Positions 7,818 through 16,683 of a stretch of 64,000 nucleotides of DNA are shown here, one piece after another (within the stretch, counting starts at the first letter, position 1; every line of letters starts with the position of its first letter). A program made the position numbers and the translations under genes. Source of the DNA: Flavobacterium sp. TAB 87 (GTDB lineage Bacteria; Bacteroidota; Bacteroidia; Flavobacteriales; Flavobacteriaceae); the NCBI RefSeq assembly GCF_001529295.1, contig NZ_LLWK01000038.1:62001-126000 (forward strand), read 5' to 3'. The notes under the pieces were generated by a model. That model was not told the origin of the DNA. It searched no databases and worked only from the letters and a program-made list of their open reading frames with translations.

Positions 7818-8948
7818 ATGAAAAAAACACTTTTTGCAATGGCTGCAATAGTAGGACTTACGGTAACCGCTTGTAGTTCTGATGATAGTAACAGTATTAA
7901 AAACGACAGTACTTTTGAACTAAAAGTTGATGATTTACAAGGAGACATTAAAGACGGAATTGTTACTCTAGACCCTAGTAAAACTTACACTTTGACCGGA
8001 GGATTGGTGGTTAAATCTGGAGCAACTTTAGTAATTCCTGCTGGAACAATAATTAAAACGTCACCAACTGCGCTAGAAACTTCTTTATATATTGCTGTAG
8101 AAAGAAATGCGAAAATTAACATTAATGGAACTGCTGCAAAACCGGTAGTGATGACTTCTGGCAAAGCATCTCCAGCCGAAAGCAACTGGGGTGGATTAAT
8201 AATCTGTGGAAATGCTAAAGTAAATACAGGAGACAACGGTACATCTGAAGTTGGTGGTTTAAGTTATGGTGGCACAGACAACCTTGACTCGTCAGGAAAT
8301 ATTACCTTTTTAAAAATCATGTACACGGGCTCTAAATTTACAGCAGAAAAAGAATACAATGGTATTTCTTTCTTCGGAGTAGGCTCAGGAACAGAAGTTT
8401 CAAACATTTACGCTTTTGAAAGTGGTGACGACGGAATTGAGTTTTTTGGAGGTGCTGTAAATCCATCTAATTTAGTAATCATTAACTCGTATGATGACTC
8501 GCTCGATTTTGCTGACGGATGGCAAGGAACTGCTACTAACGTATACATTAAGGGTATTACTAAAGCCGGCGTTGAGGGATCTAACAATCAAAAAAATCCT
8601 GCTGATGCGCTGCCGATGACTGCTGGTAAAATAGTTAACATTTCTATTGTTAAAGGCGATGATAAATTTAAAGCCGACGAAAAAGCGATTAACTATAAAG
8701 AAGGTGGTGGAAAACAAACGTATACTAATTTATTTGTCGCAGCTGACATGCCTATAGCATTATGCAAATTATCTACAGATGCTGGCGTAGTTGCTAACCT
8801 TGCAGCTGGTAACTTTATCATAACCAATTATACTTTTGGTGCTCAAATTACTACTTTAGATGGCCCTAAATTATCAGGAACAACTAATGCTGCAACTGGT
8901 GCTGGCGCAGGAGCTAGTTTACCTTCTTGGGCAGATTGGACTAAATAA
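7818..8948 (+). CDS. Large surface lipoprotein of unknown function
   Basis: The 376-residue protein starts at the ATG at 7818 with a lipoprotein signal peptide; the acylated Cys is residue 19 (TVTAC-SSDDS). The acidic/Ser residues after the Cys resemble flavobacterial lipoproteins exported to the surface. The rest is rich in Gly, Asn and Val with short repeated turns (for example KSGATLVIPAGTIIKT), which suggests a right-handed beta-helix. Homologues are often auto-annotated as multidrug transporter, which this sequence does not support. It follows the TonB receptor with a matching promoter architecture, so it may be its ligand-binding or ligand-processing partner. No catalytic motif is recognised. 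Confidence 0.8.
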   Translation: MKKTLFAMAAIVGLTVTACSSDDSNSIKNDSTFELKVDDLQGDIKDGIVTLDPSKTYTLTGGLVVKSGATLVIPAGTIIKTSPTALETSLYIAVERNAKININGTAAKPVVMTSGKASPAESNWGGLIICGNAKVNTGDNGTSEVGGLSYGGTDNLDSSGNITFLKIMYTGSKFTAEKEYNGISFFGVGSGTEVSNIYAFESGDDGIEFFGGAVNPSNLVIINSYDDSLDFADGWQGTATNVYIKGITKAGVEGSNNQKNPADALPMTAGKIVNISIVKGDDKFKADEKAINYKEGGGKQTYTNLFVAADMPIALCKLSTDAGVVANLAAGNFIITNYTFGAQITTLDGPKLSGTTNAATGAGAGASLPSWADWTK

Positions 8949-8970
8949 AACCTACTAAATAATACAATCG

Positions 8971-9006
8971 AGCGGTCTGAAAATTGATTTTCAGACCGCT
9001 TTTTTT
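8971..9006 (+). terminator. Rho-independent terminator after the lipoprotein gene
   Basis: A perfect 13-bp stem, AGCGGTCTGAAAA paired with TTTTCAGACCGCT around a TTGA loop, followed by six T. The rest of the 310-bp gap to the next gene is AT-rich and shows nothing else apart from the promoter at 9208-9240. Confidence 0.9.
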
Positions 9007-9207
9007 ATGTCCATCTACATATTACAGCAATAGGTAAATGTCTCCAAATGATGTACTCTAAAATAGTAGTAAAGTATTTGAATTAATAAACTACAGTTAA
9101 AAATAAAGGTCTATAAAATTATTCAACTAACTGAAATACAATATAATGCAGCATTTAGAACTAATTATAAAAATATACTCCTAAAAATTTGTTACACCGT
9201 ATTTTTT

Positions 9208-9240
9208 TTGTAATTGCTATATCTTTTTTATGTACTTTTA
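9208..9240 (+). promoter_or_regulatory. Promoter of the T9SS mini-protein gene
   Basis: A TTG at 9208-9210 is followed after 22 bp by TACTTTTA at 9233-9240, close to the Bacteroidota pattern TTG-N17-23-TAnnTTTG. It places the start of transcription just before the ATG at 9260 and argues against the upstream in-frame ATG at 9230. Confidence 0.4.
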
Positions 9241-9259
9241 CGAATACCAAATAGATGCG

Positions 9260-9598
9260 ATGGCAAAAAATTACTTTTATATTACTTTTTTATTGGCTTT
9301 TTTCTTTTCTCTGAGCGTCTCAGCTCAAGACGGTAAAGCGCAATCCAAACCGCAAGATACTACGGTTATTGAAGGTCTAAGTGTGTACCCAAATCCCGTA
9401 AGTAACGGTAAAGTTTACATTACTTCAAAAAATGATTTCAATAAACAAATTATCATATTTGATGTTTTAGGCAAAAAAGTTTTGCAAACGGAAATAGCTT
9501 CAAGGGAACTAAACGTATCTTCTTTGGCCCCTGGTGTTTATATTATTAAAATAACCGAAGAAAATGCTACCGCTACACGAAAATTAATCGTTCGATAA
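9260..9598 (+). CDS. Minimal T9SS type A sorting-domain protein
   Basis: This 112-residue protein is almost only export signals. Residues 1-25 form a signal peptide (cleaved near SVSAQ). After a 20-residue linker comes a complete type A C-terminal sorting domain of the type IX secretion system: LSVYPNPVSNGKVYI, a central IFDVLGKKV strand pair, then LAPGVYIIKI and the terminal KLIV. In the family this domain directs cargo through the outer membrane and is then removed or attached to lipid, so little mature protein would remain. I chose the ATG at 9260 because the one at 9230 lies inside the promoter. It closes the receptor-lipoprotein cluster but has its own promoter. Confidence 0.85.
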   Translation: MAKNYFYITFLLAFFFSLSVSAQDGKAQSKPQDTTVIEGLSVYPNPVSNGKVYITSKNDFNKQIIIFDVLGKKVLQTEIASRELNVSSLAPGVYIIKITEENATATRKLIVR

Positions 9599-9616
9599 AA
9601 GCTCTACAGTATACAT

Positions 9617-9649
9617 AAAGCTCCAACTTGTTTGGAGCTTTATCTTTTT
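9617..9649 (+). terminator. Rho-independent terminator after the T9SS mini-protein gene
   Basis: A perfect stem, AAGCTCCAA (9618-9626) paired with TTGGAGCTT (9632-9640), followed by a T-rich tract. It overlaps the TTG at 9632 that could be mistaken for the start of the next gene. Confidence 0.85.
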
Positions 9650-9660
9650 AAAATAGTTAG

Positions 9661-9668
9661 TACCTTTG
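9661..9668 (+). promoter_or_regulatory. -7 box of the LuxE-like gene
   Basis: TACCTTTG is a perfect TAnnTTTG match. It lies 12 bp before the chosen GTG start at 9680, so the leader would be only a few bases long. Confidence 0.5.
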
Positions 9669-9679
9669 CAAAAAAAATT

Positions 9680-10660
9680 GTGATTGCAACTTCTGATATC
9701 TTTACTATTTCAAACCAAAAACAATTTGAAAAAACAGCCCTTAAAGTTTTTCGGCACCAGCGCGAGCACAATTTAGTGTATCGGGAATTTTGTGATTTGC
9801 TAAAAATAAATCCACAAGAGGTAAAATCACTGACAAGCATTCCATTTTTACCCATTCAATTTTTTAAAAGTCATGCGGTTGTTTCTAATACAAATCCTAT
9901 TCAGGAAACGTTTAGCAGCAGCGGCACTACAGGCATGATTACCAGTAAACATTTAATTACTGATGTAAGCATTTATGAAGAAAGTTACCGCAGCGGATTT
10001 ACGCAATTTTACGGCAACATTGAAGATTATGTGGTCTTGGCTTTACTTCCATCCTATTTAGAAAGGGACGGTTCTTCGTTAATTTATATGATCGAAGATT
10101 TAATTCGTTTATCGAAACAAAAAGAAAGTGGTTTCTATTTGCACAATCACGAAGAACTGATCGAAAAATTAGAGAAACTGGACCAATCGGGACAAAATGT
10201 GATTCTAATTGGTGTTACTTATGCTTTATTAGATTTAATCGAAAAACATCCATTTAAGCTCCAAAATACCATTATTATGGAAACCGGTGGCATGAAAGGC
10301 AAACGCAAGGAGATGATTCGCGAAGAATTACACGAACAACTTTGCGCAGGTTTTGGAGTTACTGCCATTCACTCAGAATACGGAATGACGGAGCTTTTGG
10401 CTCAAGCCTACTCGTTAGGAAACGGAATTTTTGAATGCCCTTCGTGGATGCAAATTTTAATACGCGATACGGAAGACGCTTTAAGCTACGTAAAAGAAGG
10501 AAAAACGGGTGGCATCAACGTAATCGATTTGACCAATATTAATTCGTGTTCTTTTATCGCTACGCAAGATCTGGGCAAAAAATATCCCAACAACTCTTTC
10601 GAGGTATTGGGACGTTTTGATAATTCTGATATTCGTGGTTGTAATTTAATGGTGCTTTAA
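9680..10660 (+). CDS. LuxE-like acyl-protein synthetase family enzyme
   Basis: The 326-residue protein belongs to the LuxE / acyl-protein synthetase family, relatives of acyl-activating enzymes that adenylate a carboxylic acid. The signature is TFSSSGTTGMITSKH with conserved downstream EYGMTELLAQAYS. I start it at the GTG at 9680 because the upstream TTG at 9632 lies inside the preceding terminator and before the -7 box. No luxCDAB genes are present, so light production is not implied. Orphan copies near unrelated genes are seen in other flavobacteria, to my knowledge, but their substrate is unknown. It converges on tyrS. Confidence 0.75.
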   Translation: MIATSDIFTISNQKQFEKTALKVFRHQREHNLVYREFCDLLKINPQEVKSLTSIPFLPIQFFKSHAVVSNTNPIQETFSSSGTTGMITSKHLITDVSIYEESYRSGFTQFYGNIEDYVVLALLPSYLERDGSSLIYMIEDLIRLSKQKESGFYLHNHEELIEKLEKLDQSGQNVILIGVTYALLDLIEKHPFKLQNTIIMETGGMKGKRKEMIREELHEQLCAGFGVTAIHSEYGMTELLAQAYSLGNGIFECPSWMQILIRDTEDALSYVKEGKTGGINVIDLTNINSCSFIATQDLGKKYPNNSFEVLGRFDNSDIRGCNLMVL

Positions 10661-10688
10661 AAACCAAATTATTAGAGTATTTAAGCTA

Positions 10689-11981
10689 TTAAACTACTCT
10701 TACCACAAAATAGTTTTTCTTACCACTTTGCAATAATACAAACTGCTGATTAATTAAGTCGTTGCTTGTCAACACGTAATCTTCTTTAACTTTCTCTCTA
10801 TTTACAGAAATAGAGTTAGCAGTTAACGCACGACGCGCTTCTCCATTCGATTTAAAAAAGCTTGTTTTTTCGTTTAAAACTGAAACAATATCTAAACCAG
10901 CTTCTACCTCTGATTTACTAATTTCTGCTTGCGGGACACCATCAAAAACATCTAAGAAAGTAGCTTCATCCAATTGTTTCAAATCATCAGAAGTAGCGTT
11001 TCCAAAAAGAATATTTGATGCTTTTACGGCATTGTCCAAATCAGCTGAAGAGTGAACCATTATCGTAACCTCATCAGCCAAACGTTTTTGCAACAAACGC
11101 AAATGTGGTGCTTCTTTGTGCTTAATAGTTAAGTCTTCAATTTCTTCTTTAGACAAAAAAGTAAATATTTTAATGTATTTCTCAGCATCGACATCTGAAG
11201 TATTCAACCAATATTGGTAAAATTTATACGGAGAAGTTCTCGCTGAATCCAACCAAATGTTTCCACCTTCCGACTTTCCAAATTTAGTTCCGTCTGCTTT
11301 TGTTATTAGTGGACAAGTCAACGCATATGCTTTTCCAGCTTCAATTCTACGCACCATTTCGGTACCGGTAGTAATATTTCCCCACTGATCGCTTCCGCCC
11401 ATTTGTAGGGTACAACTTTTGTTTTTATATAAATGTAAAAAGTCGTAGCCTTGTACCAATTGGTACGTGAATTCTGTAAACGACATCCCTTCAGCAGACT
11501 CAGATGACAACCTTTTCTTTACAGAATCTTTGGCCATCATATAATTTACAGTAATGTGCTTACCTACGTCGCGAATGAATTCTAAGAAGGAGAAATCCTT
11601 CATCCAATCGTAATTATTAACCAATTCTGCAGCGTTTGGCACATCCGAGGTAAAGTCTAAAAAACGAGACAATTGCGCTTTAATCGAATCTTGATTGTGG
11701 CGTAATGTTGGTTCGTCTAATAAATTTCTTTCATTCGATTTTCCTGATGGATCACCAATCATTCCGGTTGCACCACCAATTAAAGCTACTGGTTTGTGGC
11801 CAGAAAGCTGAAAATGTTTCAATAACATCACACCAACTAAATGTCCGATATGTAATGAATCGGCAGTTGGGTCAATACCCACATACGCCACACGCATTTG
11901 TTCCATCAAATGTTCTTCGGTACCTGGCATAACATCGTGAAGCATTCCTCTCCAAGTTACTTCTTCAATAAAATTTTTCAT
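10689..11981 (-). CDS. tyrS: Tyrosyl-tRNA synthetase
   Basis: This class I synthetase charges tRNA-Tyr. The 430-residue protein shows the HIGH-type motif in [13 protein letters not shown], the tyrosine-pocket segment [11 protein letters not shown], the KMSKS-type loop KFGKSEGG, and a C-terminal S4-like RNA-binding domain with [13 protein letters not shown]. Length and order are normal for the bacterial enzyme. The start is the ATG at 11981; an in-frame TTG at 12002 adds seven residues and is unlikely. Confidence 0.97.
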   Translation of the reverse strand: MKNFIEEVTWRGMLHDVMPGTEEHLMEQMRVAYVGIDPTADSLHIGHLVGVMLLKHFQLSGHKPVALIGGATGMIGDPSGKSNERNLLDEPTLRHNQDSIKAQLSRFLDFTSDVPNAAELVNNYDWMKDFSFLEFIRDVGKHITVNYMMAKDSVKKRLSSESAEGMSFTEFTYQLVQGYDFLHLYKNKSCTLQMGGSDQWGNITTGTEMVRRIEAGKAYALTCPLITKADGTKFGKSEGGNIWLDSARTSPYKFYQYWLNTSDVDAEKYIKIFTFLSKEEIEDLTIKHKEAPHLRLLQKRLADEVTIMVHSSADLDNAVKASNILFGNATSDDLKQLDEATFLDVFDGVPQAEISKSEVEAGLDIVSVLNEKTSFFKSNGEARRALTANSISVNREKVKEDYVLTSNDLINQQFVLLQSGKKNYFVVRVV

Positions 11982-12245
11982 CTTTTTAAACAATTTTTGC
12001 AAATATAAGGATTGTGAGTTGCAATCTCAAAAATTATCGTGTTTAGTAGGCTCTAAAGATTCAAAGTCCCAAAGTAGCAAAGGTTTAAAAAAGTGCTACC
12101 GTAAACAGAATATTGAACGAACCTAAAGTGCTCAATTGCTTGTCTGAGCCTTTACAAACCTCAACCTTACAATCGCTGAACCATTCTAAAATATTAAGAA
12201 CAAAAAATGATAGCGAAATACAACATTCTATTTTATCTTTACTGA

Positions 12246-13247
12246 ATGATTTTAATAACAGGAGCCACAGGTTTAGTAGGCGCACATTTGGCTTTACATT
12301 TAATTGAAAAGGGAAATACGGTTCGTGCAATTTACCGTGACGCTCAGTCGATTGACAAGACAAAAGCGTATTTTGACTTTTACCAAAAAGGTGATTTAAT
12401 CGATAAGCTAGAATGGATTCAAGGTGATATTTTAGATGTTCCTTCCTTAGAAACTGTTTTTGTCGGAATTGATTTTGTCTATCATTGCGCCGCTTTTATT
12501 TCTTTTGATCCAAATGATGAAGAAAAAATCAGGAAAACTAACATTGAAGGTACGGCTAACATTGTAAATTTTTGTATTGCCAAAAACATTCAAAAATTAT
12601 GTTTTTTAAGTTCGATTGCGGCCCTAGGTGATATCGCTCCGCATGAAGAAAGTATTTCTGAAACAACAGATTGGAATCCTGAAAAACCGCACAGCGATTA
12701 CGCAATATCAAAATATGGCGCAGAAATGGAAGTTTGGCGCGGACATCAAGAAGGTTTAGATGTACTGGTTTTGAATCCTGGCGTTATCATGGGACCTTAT
12801 ATTAAAACAACTAAAATGCAGCAAGGAAGTGCCACTTTATACCATCGTGTTGCCAATGGTTTGTCTTTTTATACTTTAGGTCGAACTGGTTTTATAACCA
12901 TAAATGATGTTGTTACTATTGCCATTGAGTTGATGGAAAGCGATGTTAAAAACGAAGGATTCTCTTTAGTGGCCGAAAATATAGTTTTTAGAGAAATACT
13001 AGATGCCATCGCTAGAAGCTTGGGAGTCAAGAAACCGCGCATTCACGCCGATGCTTCTCTCATGAATATTTTGTGGAGAATTGATTGGCTGCTTTCTAAA
13101 ATCACCAATAAAAAGCCTCAAATAAGTAAGGCTGGCGCAAAAGCATCGTACTCAAAAAATTTGTATTCGAATGCAAAGATTAAAAGAACCTTAGATTATA
13201 AATTCGAAAATGTTATTGCGTACATTTCAGAAAAAGCTATTCGATAG
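12246..13247 (+). CDS. NAD-dependent epimerase/dehydratase family protein
   Basis: The 333-residue extended short-chain dehydrogenase opens with the Rossmann motif TGATGLVGAHLA (residues 5-16). The catalytic Ser lies in FLSSIAALG and the Tyr and Lys in YAISKYGAE (YxxxK). It resembles dihydroflavonol-4-reductase-like or sugar-nucleotide epimerases, but the substrate cannot be told from sequence. The 3' end overlaps the convergent DUF4296 gene by 11 bp. A TATCTTTA sequence just before the ATG could be a -7 box giving a leaderless message. Confidence 0.85.
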   Translation: MILITGATGLVGAHLALHLIEKGNTVRAIYRDAQSIDKTKAYFDFYQKGDLIDKLEWIQGDILDVPSLETVFVGIDFVYHCAAFISFDPNDEEKIRKTNIEGTANIVNFCIAKNIQKLCFLSSIAALGDIAPHEESISETTDWNPEKPHSDYAISKYGAEMEVWRGHQEGLDVLVLNPGVIMGPYIKTTKMQQGSATLYHRVANGLSFYTLGRTGFITINDVVTIAIELMESDVKNEGFSLVAENIVFREILDAIARSLGVKKPRIHADASLMNILWRIDWLLSKITNKKPQISKAGAKASYSKNLYSNAKIKRTLDYKFENVIAYISEKAIR

Positions 13248-13728
13248 CACGCAGTTTATGACGTGTTTTTTTAATGCTTTTATTGATTGAATCTTCATTG
13301 ACTTTTACTGCAGGAAGGGCTTCTGCTTTTTCCTGCTTCTTAGCTTTTTTCGTATTTTCCCTAATCGAATCTTTTTTTCGATCGGCAATAATACGTTTGT
13401 TTACAATACTGTCTTGTGTTTTAATTCGGTTTTGAACCTCTGTAAACATGTCCTTGTATTGGCTAAAATGCGAAGCATAATACATGTTGTTTTGCGCAAA
13501 TTGCAAGCTGTCAATTTTATATTTTTTGTAGATGTATTTTGGTGTATTCACTTGATTAGAGTCCACAACATAAGGATATTGATACTTTATGGCTTCTAGC
13601 AAAGCCATATCATACAAAATATTTGTCATGATTTTTTTATCAATCAATTTTTCTGGTTTTGCGACAACTTCCTCTTTGCAACTAACCATCAAAAGCACCA
13701 TTGAAACAACTACTAAAATTTTCTTCAT
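13237..13728 (-). CDS. DUF4296 lipoprotein
   Basis: A 163-residue lipoprotein with a signal peptide and lipobox MVSC (Cys17). The middle, with KIMTNILYDMALLEA and a later YKKYKIDSLQFAQNNMYY, fits the Bacteroidota family DUF4296. The C-terminus is long, basic and Lys-rich (residues 115-160), probably a disordered tail. It lies directly upstream of nothing on its strand but 9 bp downstream of pyrC, so it is likely cotranscribed with pyrC and the glycosyltransferase. Function unknown. Confidence 0.8.
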   Translation of the reverse strand: MKKILVVVSMVLLMVSCKEEVVAKPEKLIDKKIMTNILYDMALLEAIKYQYPYVVDSNQVNTPKYIYKKYKIDSLQFAQNNMYYASHFSQYKDMFTEVQNRIKTQDSIVNKRIIADRKKDSIRENTKKAKKQEKAEALPAVKVNEDSINKSIKKTRHKLRAIE

Positions 13729-13737
13729 TATAACAAT

Positions 13738-15078
13738 TTAACGATCAAACAATAAACGTACTCCAGCTCGAATATCTTTTACTTTAAAAGAATTGTAAAC
13801 CAATTTACCATTTACAAAAGTGTGTGTCACTCTAGATTTAAAGGTGTATCCCTCGAAAGGAGACCACCCACATTTGGCTAATATATTCTCCGACTTAACA
13901 CTCCAAGGCATTCCTGCATTTACGATTACCAAATCGGCGAAATATCCTTTTCGTATAAATCCTCTTTTTTCTATCTTAAAAATTTTAGCTGGATTGTGTG
14001 CCGTTTTTTCGACAATTTTCTCCACACTAATTTTCCCTTTATGGTGCGCCTCAAATAGTGCAACTACTGCATGTTGCACTAGCGGACCACCAGAAGGTGC
14101 TTTTAGATAATTTTGTTTTTTCTCTTCCTTCGTGTGTGGTGCATGGTCTGTCGCAATAACATCAATGCGATCGTCTAACAAAGCTTCCCACAATGCATCG
14201 CGATCTGCAGCTGTTTTTACTGCTGGATTCCATTTAATATAATTTCCCTTGGTTGCGTAATCGTCATTGGTAAACCACAAATGGTGTACACAAACTTCGG
14301 ATGTAATTTTCTTTTCTTCTAACGGAATTTTATTGGTAAACAATTCCATTTCACGAGCGGTAGAAAGATGAAAGATATGTAAGCGTGCTCCAGTCTTTTT
14401 TGCAAGCGCAACCGCCTTTGAAGAAGACAAATAACATGCTTCTGCACTTCGGATCAAATGATGCGCCGTTACCGGAATATCATCTCCATATTCTTCTTTG
14501 TACTTTGTTAAGTTTTCTTGTATGGTAGTTTCATCTTCGCAATGAACAGCAATTAACATTTTGGTACTCGAAAATATTTTTTCTAAAGTAGTTTCATCAT
14601 CCACCAACATATTTCCTGTCGATGAACCCAGAAATATTTTAATACCAGCTACATTTTTGGGATTTGTTTTTAAAACTTCCTCTAAATTATCGTTGGTCGC
14701 ACCCATCATAAATGAATAATTCGCGTACGAATTATTGGCTGCAATTTTATATTTTTCTTCTAAAATTTCTTGAGTAACTGCATTAGGCACCGTATTAGGC
14801 TGCTCTATAAACGAAGTAATTCCGCCAGCAACAGCTGCTCTAGATTCTGATTCAATGTCTCCTTTATGCGTCAAACCTGGCTCTCTAAAATGCACCTGGT
14901 CGTCTATCATACCTGGAATCAGGTAATTTCCTTCGGCATCAATTATCGTACAATCAGATGATTTAGCACTTATGCTTTCGGAAATATCTACAATTAAGTC
15001 ATTCTCAATTAGCAAATCACCTTCAAAAATTGTCCCTTCGTTTACTATTTTAGCATTCTTAATTAAGATTCTACTCAT
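13738..15078 (-). CDS. pyrC: Dihydroorotase
   Basis: Dihydroorotase closes carbamoyl-aspartate to dihydroorotate in pyrimidine synthesis. The 446-residue class I-type enzyme is complete: MIDDQVHFREPGLTHKGD (metal site, near residue 57), later LIAVHCEDE, HIFHLSTARE, and the C-terminal metal motif ATDHAPHT. The first metal motif reads QVH where most families have HVH; this variant is, as far as I recall, usual in Bacteroidota dihydroorotases rather than a sign of inactivation. Gaps of 8-9 bp to both neighbours suggest an operon with the glycosyltransferase upstream and DUF4296 downstream. Confidence 0.93.
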   Translation of the reverse strand: MSRILIKNAKIVNEGTIFEGDLLIENDLIVDISESISAKSSDCTIIDAEGNYLIPGMIDDQVHFREPGLTHKGDIESESRAAVAGGITSFIEQPNTVPNAVTQEILEEKYKIAANNSYANYSFMMGATNDNLEEVLKTNPKNVAGIKIFLGSSTGNMLVDDETTLEKIFSSTKMLIAVHCEDETTIQENLTKYKEEYGDDIPVTAHHLIRSAEACYLSSSKAVALAKKTGARLHIFHLSTAREMELFTNKIPLEEKKITSEVCVHHLWFTNDDYATKGNYIKWNPAVKTAADRDALWEALLDDRIDVIATDHAPHTKEEKKQNYLKAPSGGPLVQHAVVALFEAHHKGKISVEKIVEKTAHNPAKIFKIEKRGFIRKGYFADLVIVNAGMPWSVKSENILAKCGWSPFEGYTFKSRVTHTFVNGKLVYNSFKVKDIRAGVRLLFDR

Positions 15079-15086
15079 TTTATTAT

Positions 15087-15812
15087 TTATAAAGTATTAA
15101 AAACTTTTCTTATTCGCAGTGCAATTACACCAAAAATGGCTTCTTTAATAATGGCATTACTCATTTTTGAAACCCCTCTTGTTCGATCGGTAAAAATAAT
15201 CGGAACTTCGGTGATCTTAAACTTTCCGCAAAAAGTTCTGTATTTCATTTCGATTTGAAACGCGTAACCTACAAACTTTATTTTATCTAAGTCGATCGTT
15301 TCTAGAACTTCTCTTTTAAAACAAACAAAACCAGCGGTCGCATCGTGAATTTGCATCCCAGTAATAAATTTGACGTAGACAGAGGCGAAATAAGACAACA
15401 AAACACGGCTTAAAGGCCAGTTGACTACGTTTACACCCGTTACATAACGAGAACCAATTGCTAAATCGGCGCCACCAAAGTGACACGCATCGTACAACTT
15501 TTCTAAATCGTTTGGATTGTGAGAAAAGTCGGCGTCCATTTCGAAAATAAACTGATAGTCTCTTTGTAAGGCCCACTTAAATCCATGAACGTAAGCGGTT
15601 CCTAAACCTGCTTTTTTTGTGCGGTTTTCTATAAACAATCGTTCTCCAAATTCGCTTTGCAATTGCTCCACTTTTTTGGCCGTTTTATCGGGAGAATTGT
15701 CGTCGACAACAAGTATATGAAAAGATTTGTGCTGAGAAAGCACTGCCCTTATTATACTTTCTATATTTTCAATTTCGTTATAGGTTGGAATTATAACAAC
15801 AGAATCATTCAT
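15087..15812 (-). CDS. Polyprenol monophosphomannose synthase-like GT2 glycosyltransferase
   Basis: A 241-residue GT-A fold glycosyltransferase of family 2. The N-terminal VIIPTYNEIENIE and the DxD-containing EMDADFSHNP are the nucleotide-sugar and metal sites; AIGSRYVTG and the later GFVCFKREVLE follow the dolichol-phosphate-mannose synthase pattern. No C-terminal transmembrane segment is present. The likely reaction is transfer of mannose from GDP-mannose to a polyprenyl phosphate at the inner membrane. The start is the ATG at 15812, since the alternative at 15836 is a TTG. Confidence 0.87.
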   Translation of the reverse strand: MNDSVVIIPTYNEIENIESIIRAVLSQHKSFHILVVDDNSPDKTAKKVEQLQSEFGERLFIENRTKKAGLGTAYVHGFKWALQRDYQFIFEMDADFSHNPNDLEKLYDACHFGGADLAIGSRYVTGVNVVNWPLSRVLLSYFASVYVKFITGMQIHDATAGFVCFKREVLETIDLDKIKFVGYAFQIEMKYRTFCGKFKITEVPIIFTDRTRGVSKMSNAIIKEAIFGVIALRIRKVFNTL

Positions 15813-15986
15813 GTTTTTTGAGTAATTGCAAAGCAAAAGTAAACTTTTTATAGCATTTGATTGATATCAAGGTACTATTTGTTTTAAAAGGAACACCGAC
15901 GCAGTCTTGTAACGCCATATTATGTTATTTTAAGAATATATGTTTGATAATACAGTTATAATAAAAGTATTGAACCAAAAAATTAC

Positions 15987-15994
15987 TAATTTTG
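15987..15994 (+). promoter_or_regulatory. -7 box of the DUF4271-hemD operon
   Basis: TAATTTTG is a perfect TAnnTTTG match only 7 bp before the ATG at 16002, implying a very short or absent leader. Confidence 0.5.
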
Positions 15995-16001
15995 CCGCAT
16001 T

Positions 16002-16670
16002 ATGATGGAAGAACTTCAATTACGAATCACCGAAAACAAAGACTGGGCAACTGTTTTGTTTGTGGTTGCTTTTGCTATTATCGCCATAACAAAGTCTGTT
16101 TACGAGAATCGTTTTAATGATTTTTCTAGGTTAATATTTTCAGATAAATATGCCAAAATTTATCGCGACAGCAGTCATCTAAAAAGTAGCTTTACCGCTT
16201 CATTGTTTTTTGTACAAATAATTTCGTTCGCTTTTTTTATTCTGCTTACCCTAAATATATTTGGATATGCATCAAAAACTGACTGGCTGCTTTACATCCA
16301 AATTATTACTTTCTTATTCTTTTTTATTGTTTCTAAATATTTAGTCGAAAAAATAATAGCCACTTCCTTTAATATGGAAGAGTTTATTGAGCAATTCAAT
16401 CTTCAAAAAGTCACGTATCGAACCTATATCGGAATTTTGTTACTGCCGATTAATGCGATTTTGTTCTATTATGATGGATTTTCTACTAATGTTCCGTTAA
16501 TAATTATGATAGTTGCTTTGACAATTAGCATGGTTGCTTATATTATTTCAATAAAAACCTATCAAAATGCAATTATCGGTAAGTTGTTTTATTTTATTTT
16601 GTATCTTTGCGCACTTGAAATAGCTCCTTATTATTTCATGTATTATTTGTTTACAAAGGGCAATATTTAG
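16002..16670 (+). CDS. DUF4271 membrane protein
   Basis: A 222-residue integral membrane protein with about six hydrophobic helices (first near 18-33, the last at 195-217). It matches DUF4271, a Bacteroidota-only family of unknown function. It lies 13 bp upstream of hemD in the same direction, the arrangement seen in other flavobacteria, so the two are probably cotranscribed. Two adjacent ATG codons (16002 and 16005) could both serve as start. Confidence 0.75.
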   Translation: MMEELQLRITENKDWATVLFVVAFAIIAITKSVYENRFNDFSRLIFSDKYAKIYRDSSHLKSSFTASLFFVQIISFAFFILLTLNIFGYASKTDWLLYIQIITFLFFFIVSKYLVEKIIATSFNMEEFIEQFNLQKVTYRTYIGILLLPINAILFYYDGFSTNVPLIIMIVALTISMVAYIISIKTYQNAIIGKLFYFILYLCALEIAPYYFMYYLFTKGNI

Positions 16671-16683
16671 AAAATATTATTAT

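Noticed and set aside
7818..8948. Annotation of the lipoprotein as a multidrug transporter
   Set aside because: It has one lipoprotein signal peptide and no transmembrane helices; the name is an inherited error.
9632..9679. TTG start for the LuxE-like gene
   Set aside because: It lies inside the terminator hairpin of the preceding gene and upstream of the perfect -7 box, so it would not be transcribed from that promoter.
12085..12363. Minus-strand frame of 92 residues before the epimerase gene
   Set aside because: Overlaps the epimerase start and reads Cys/Leu-rich low-quality sequence without family resemblance.
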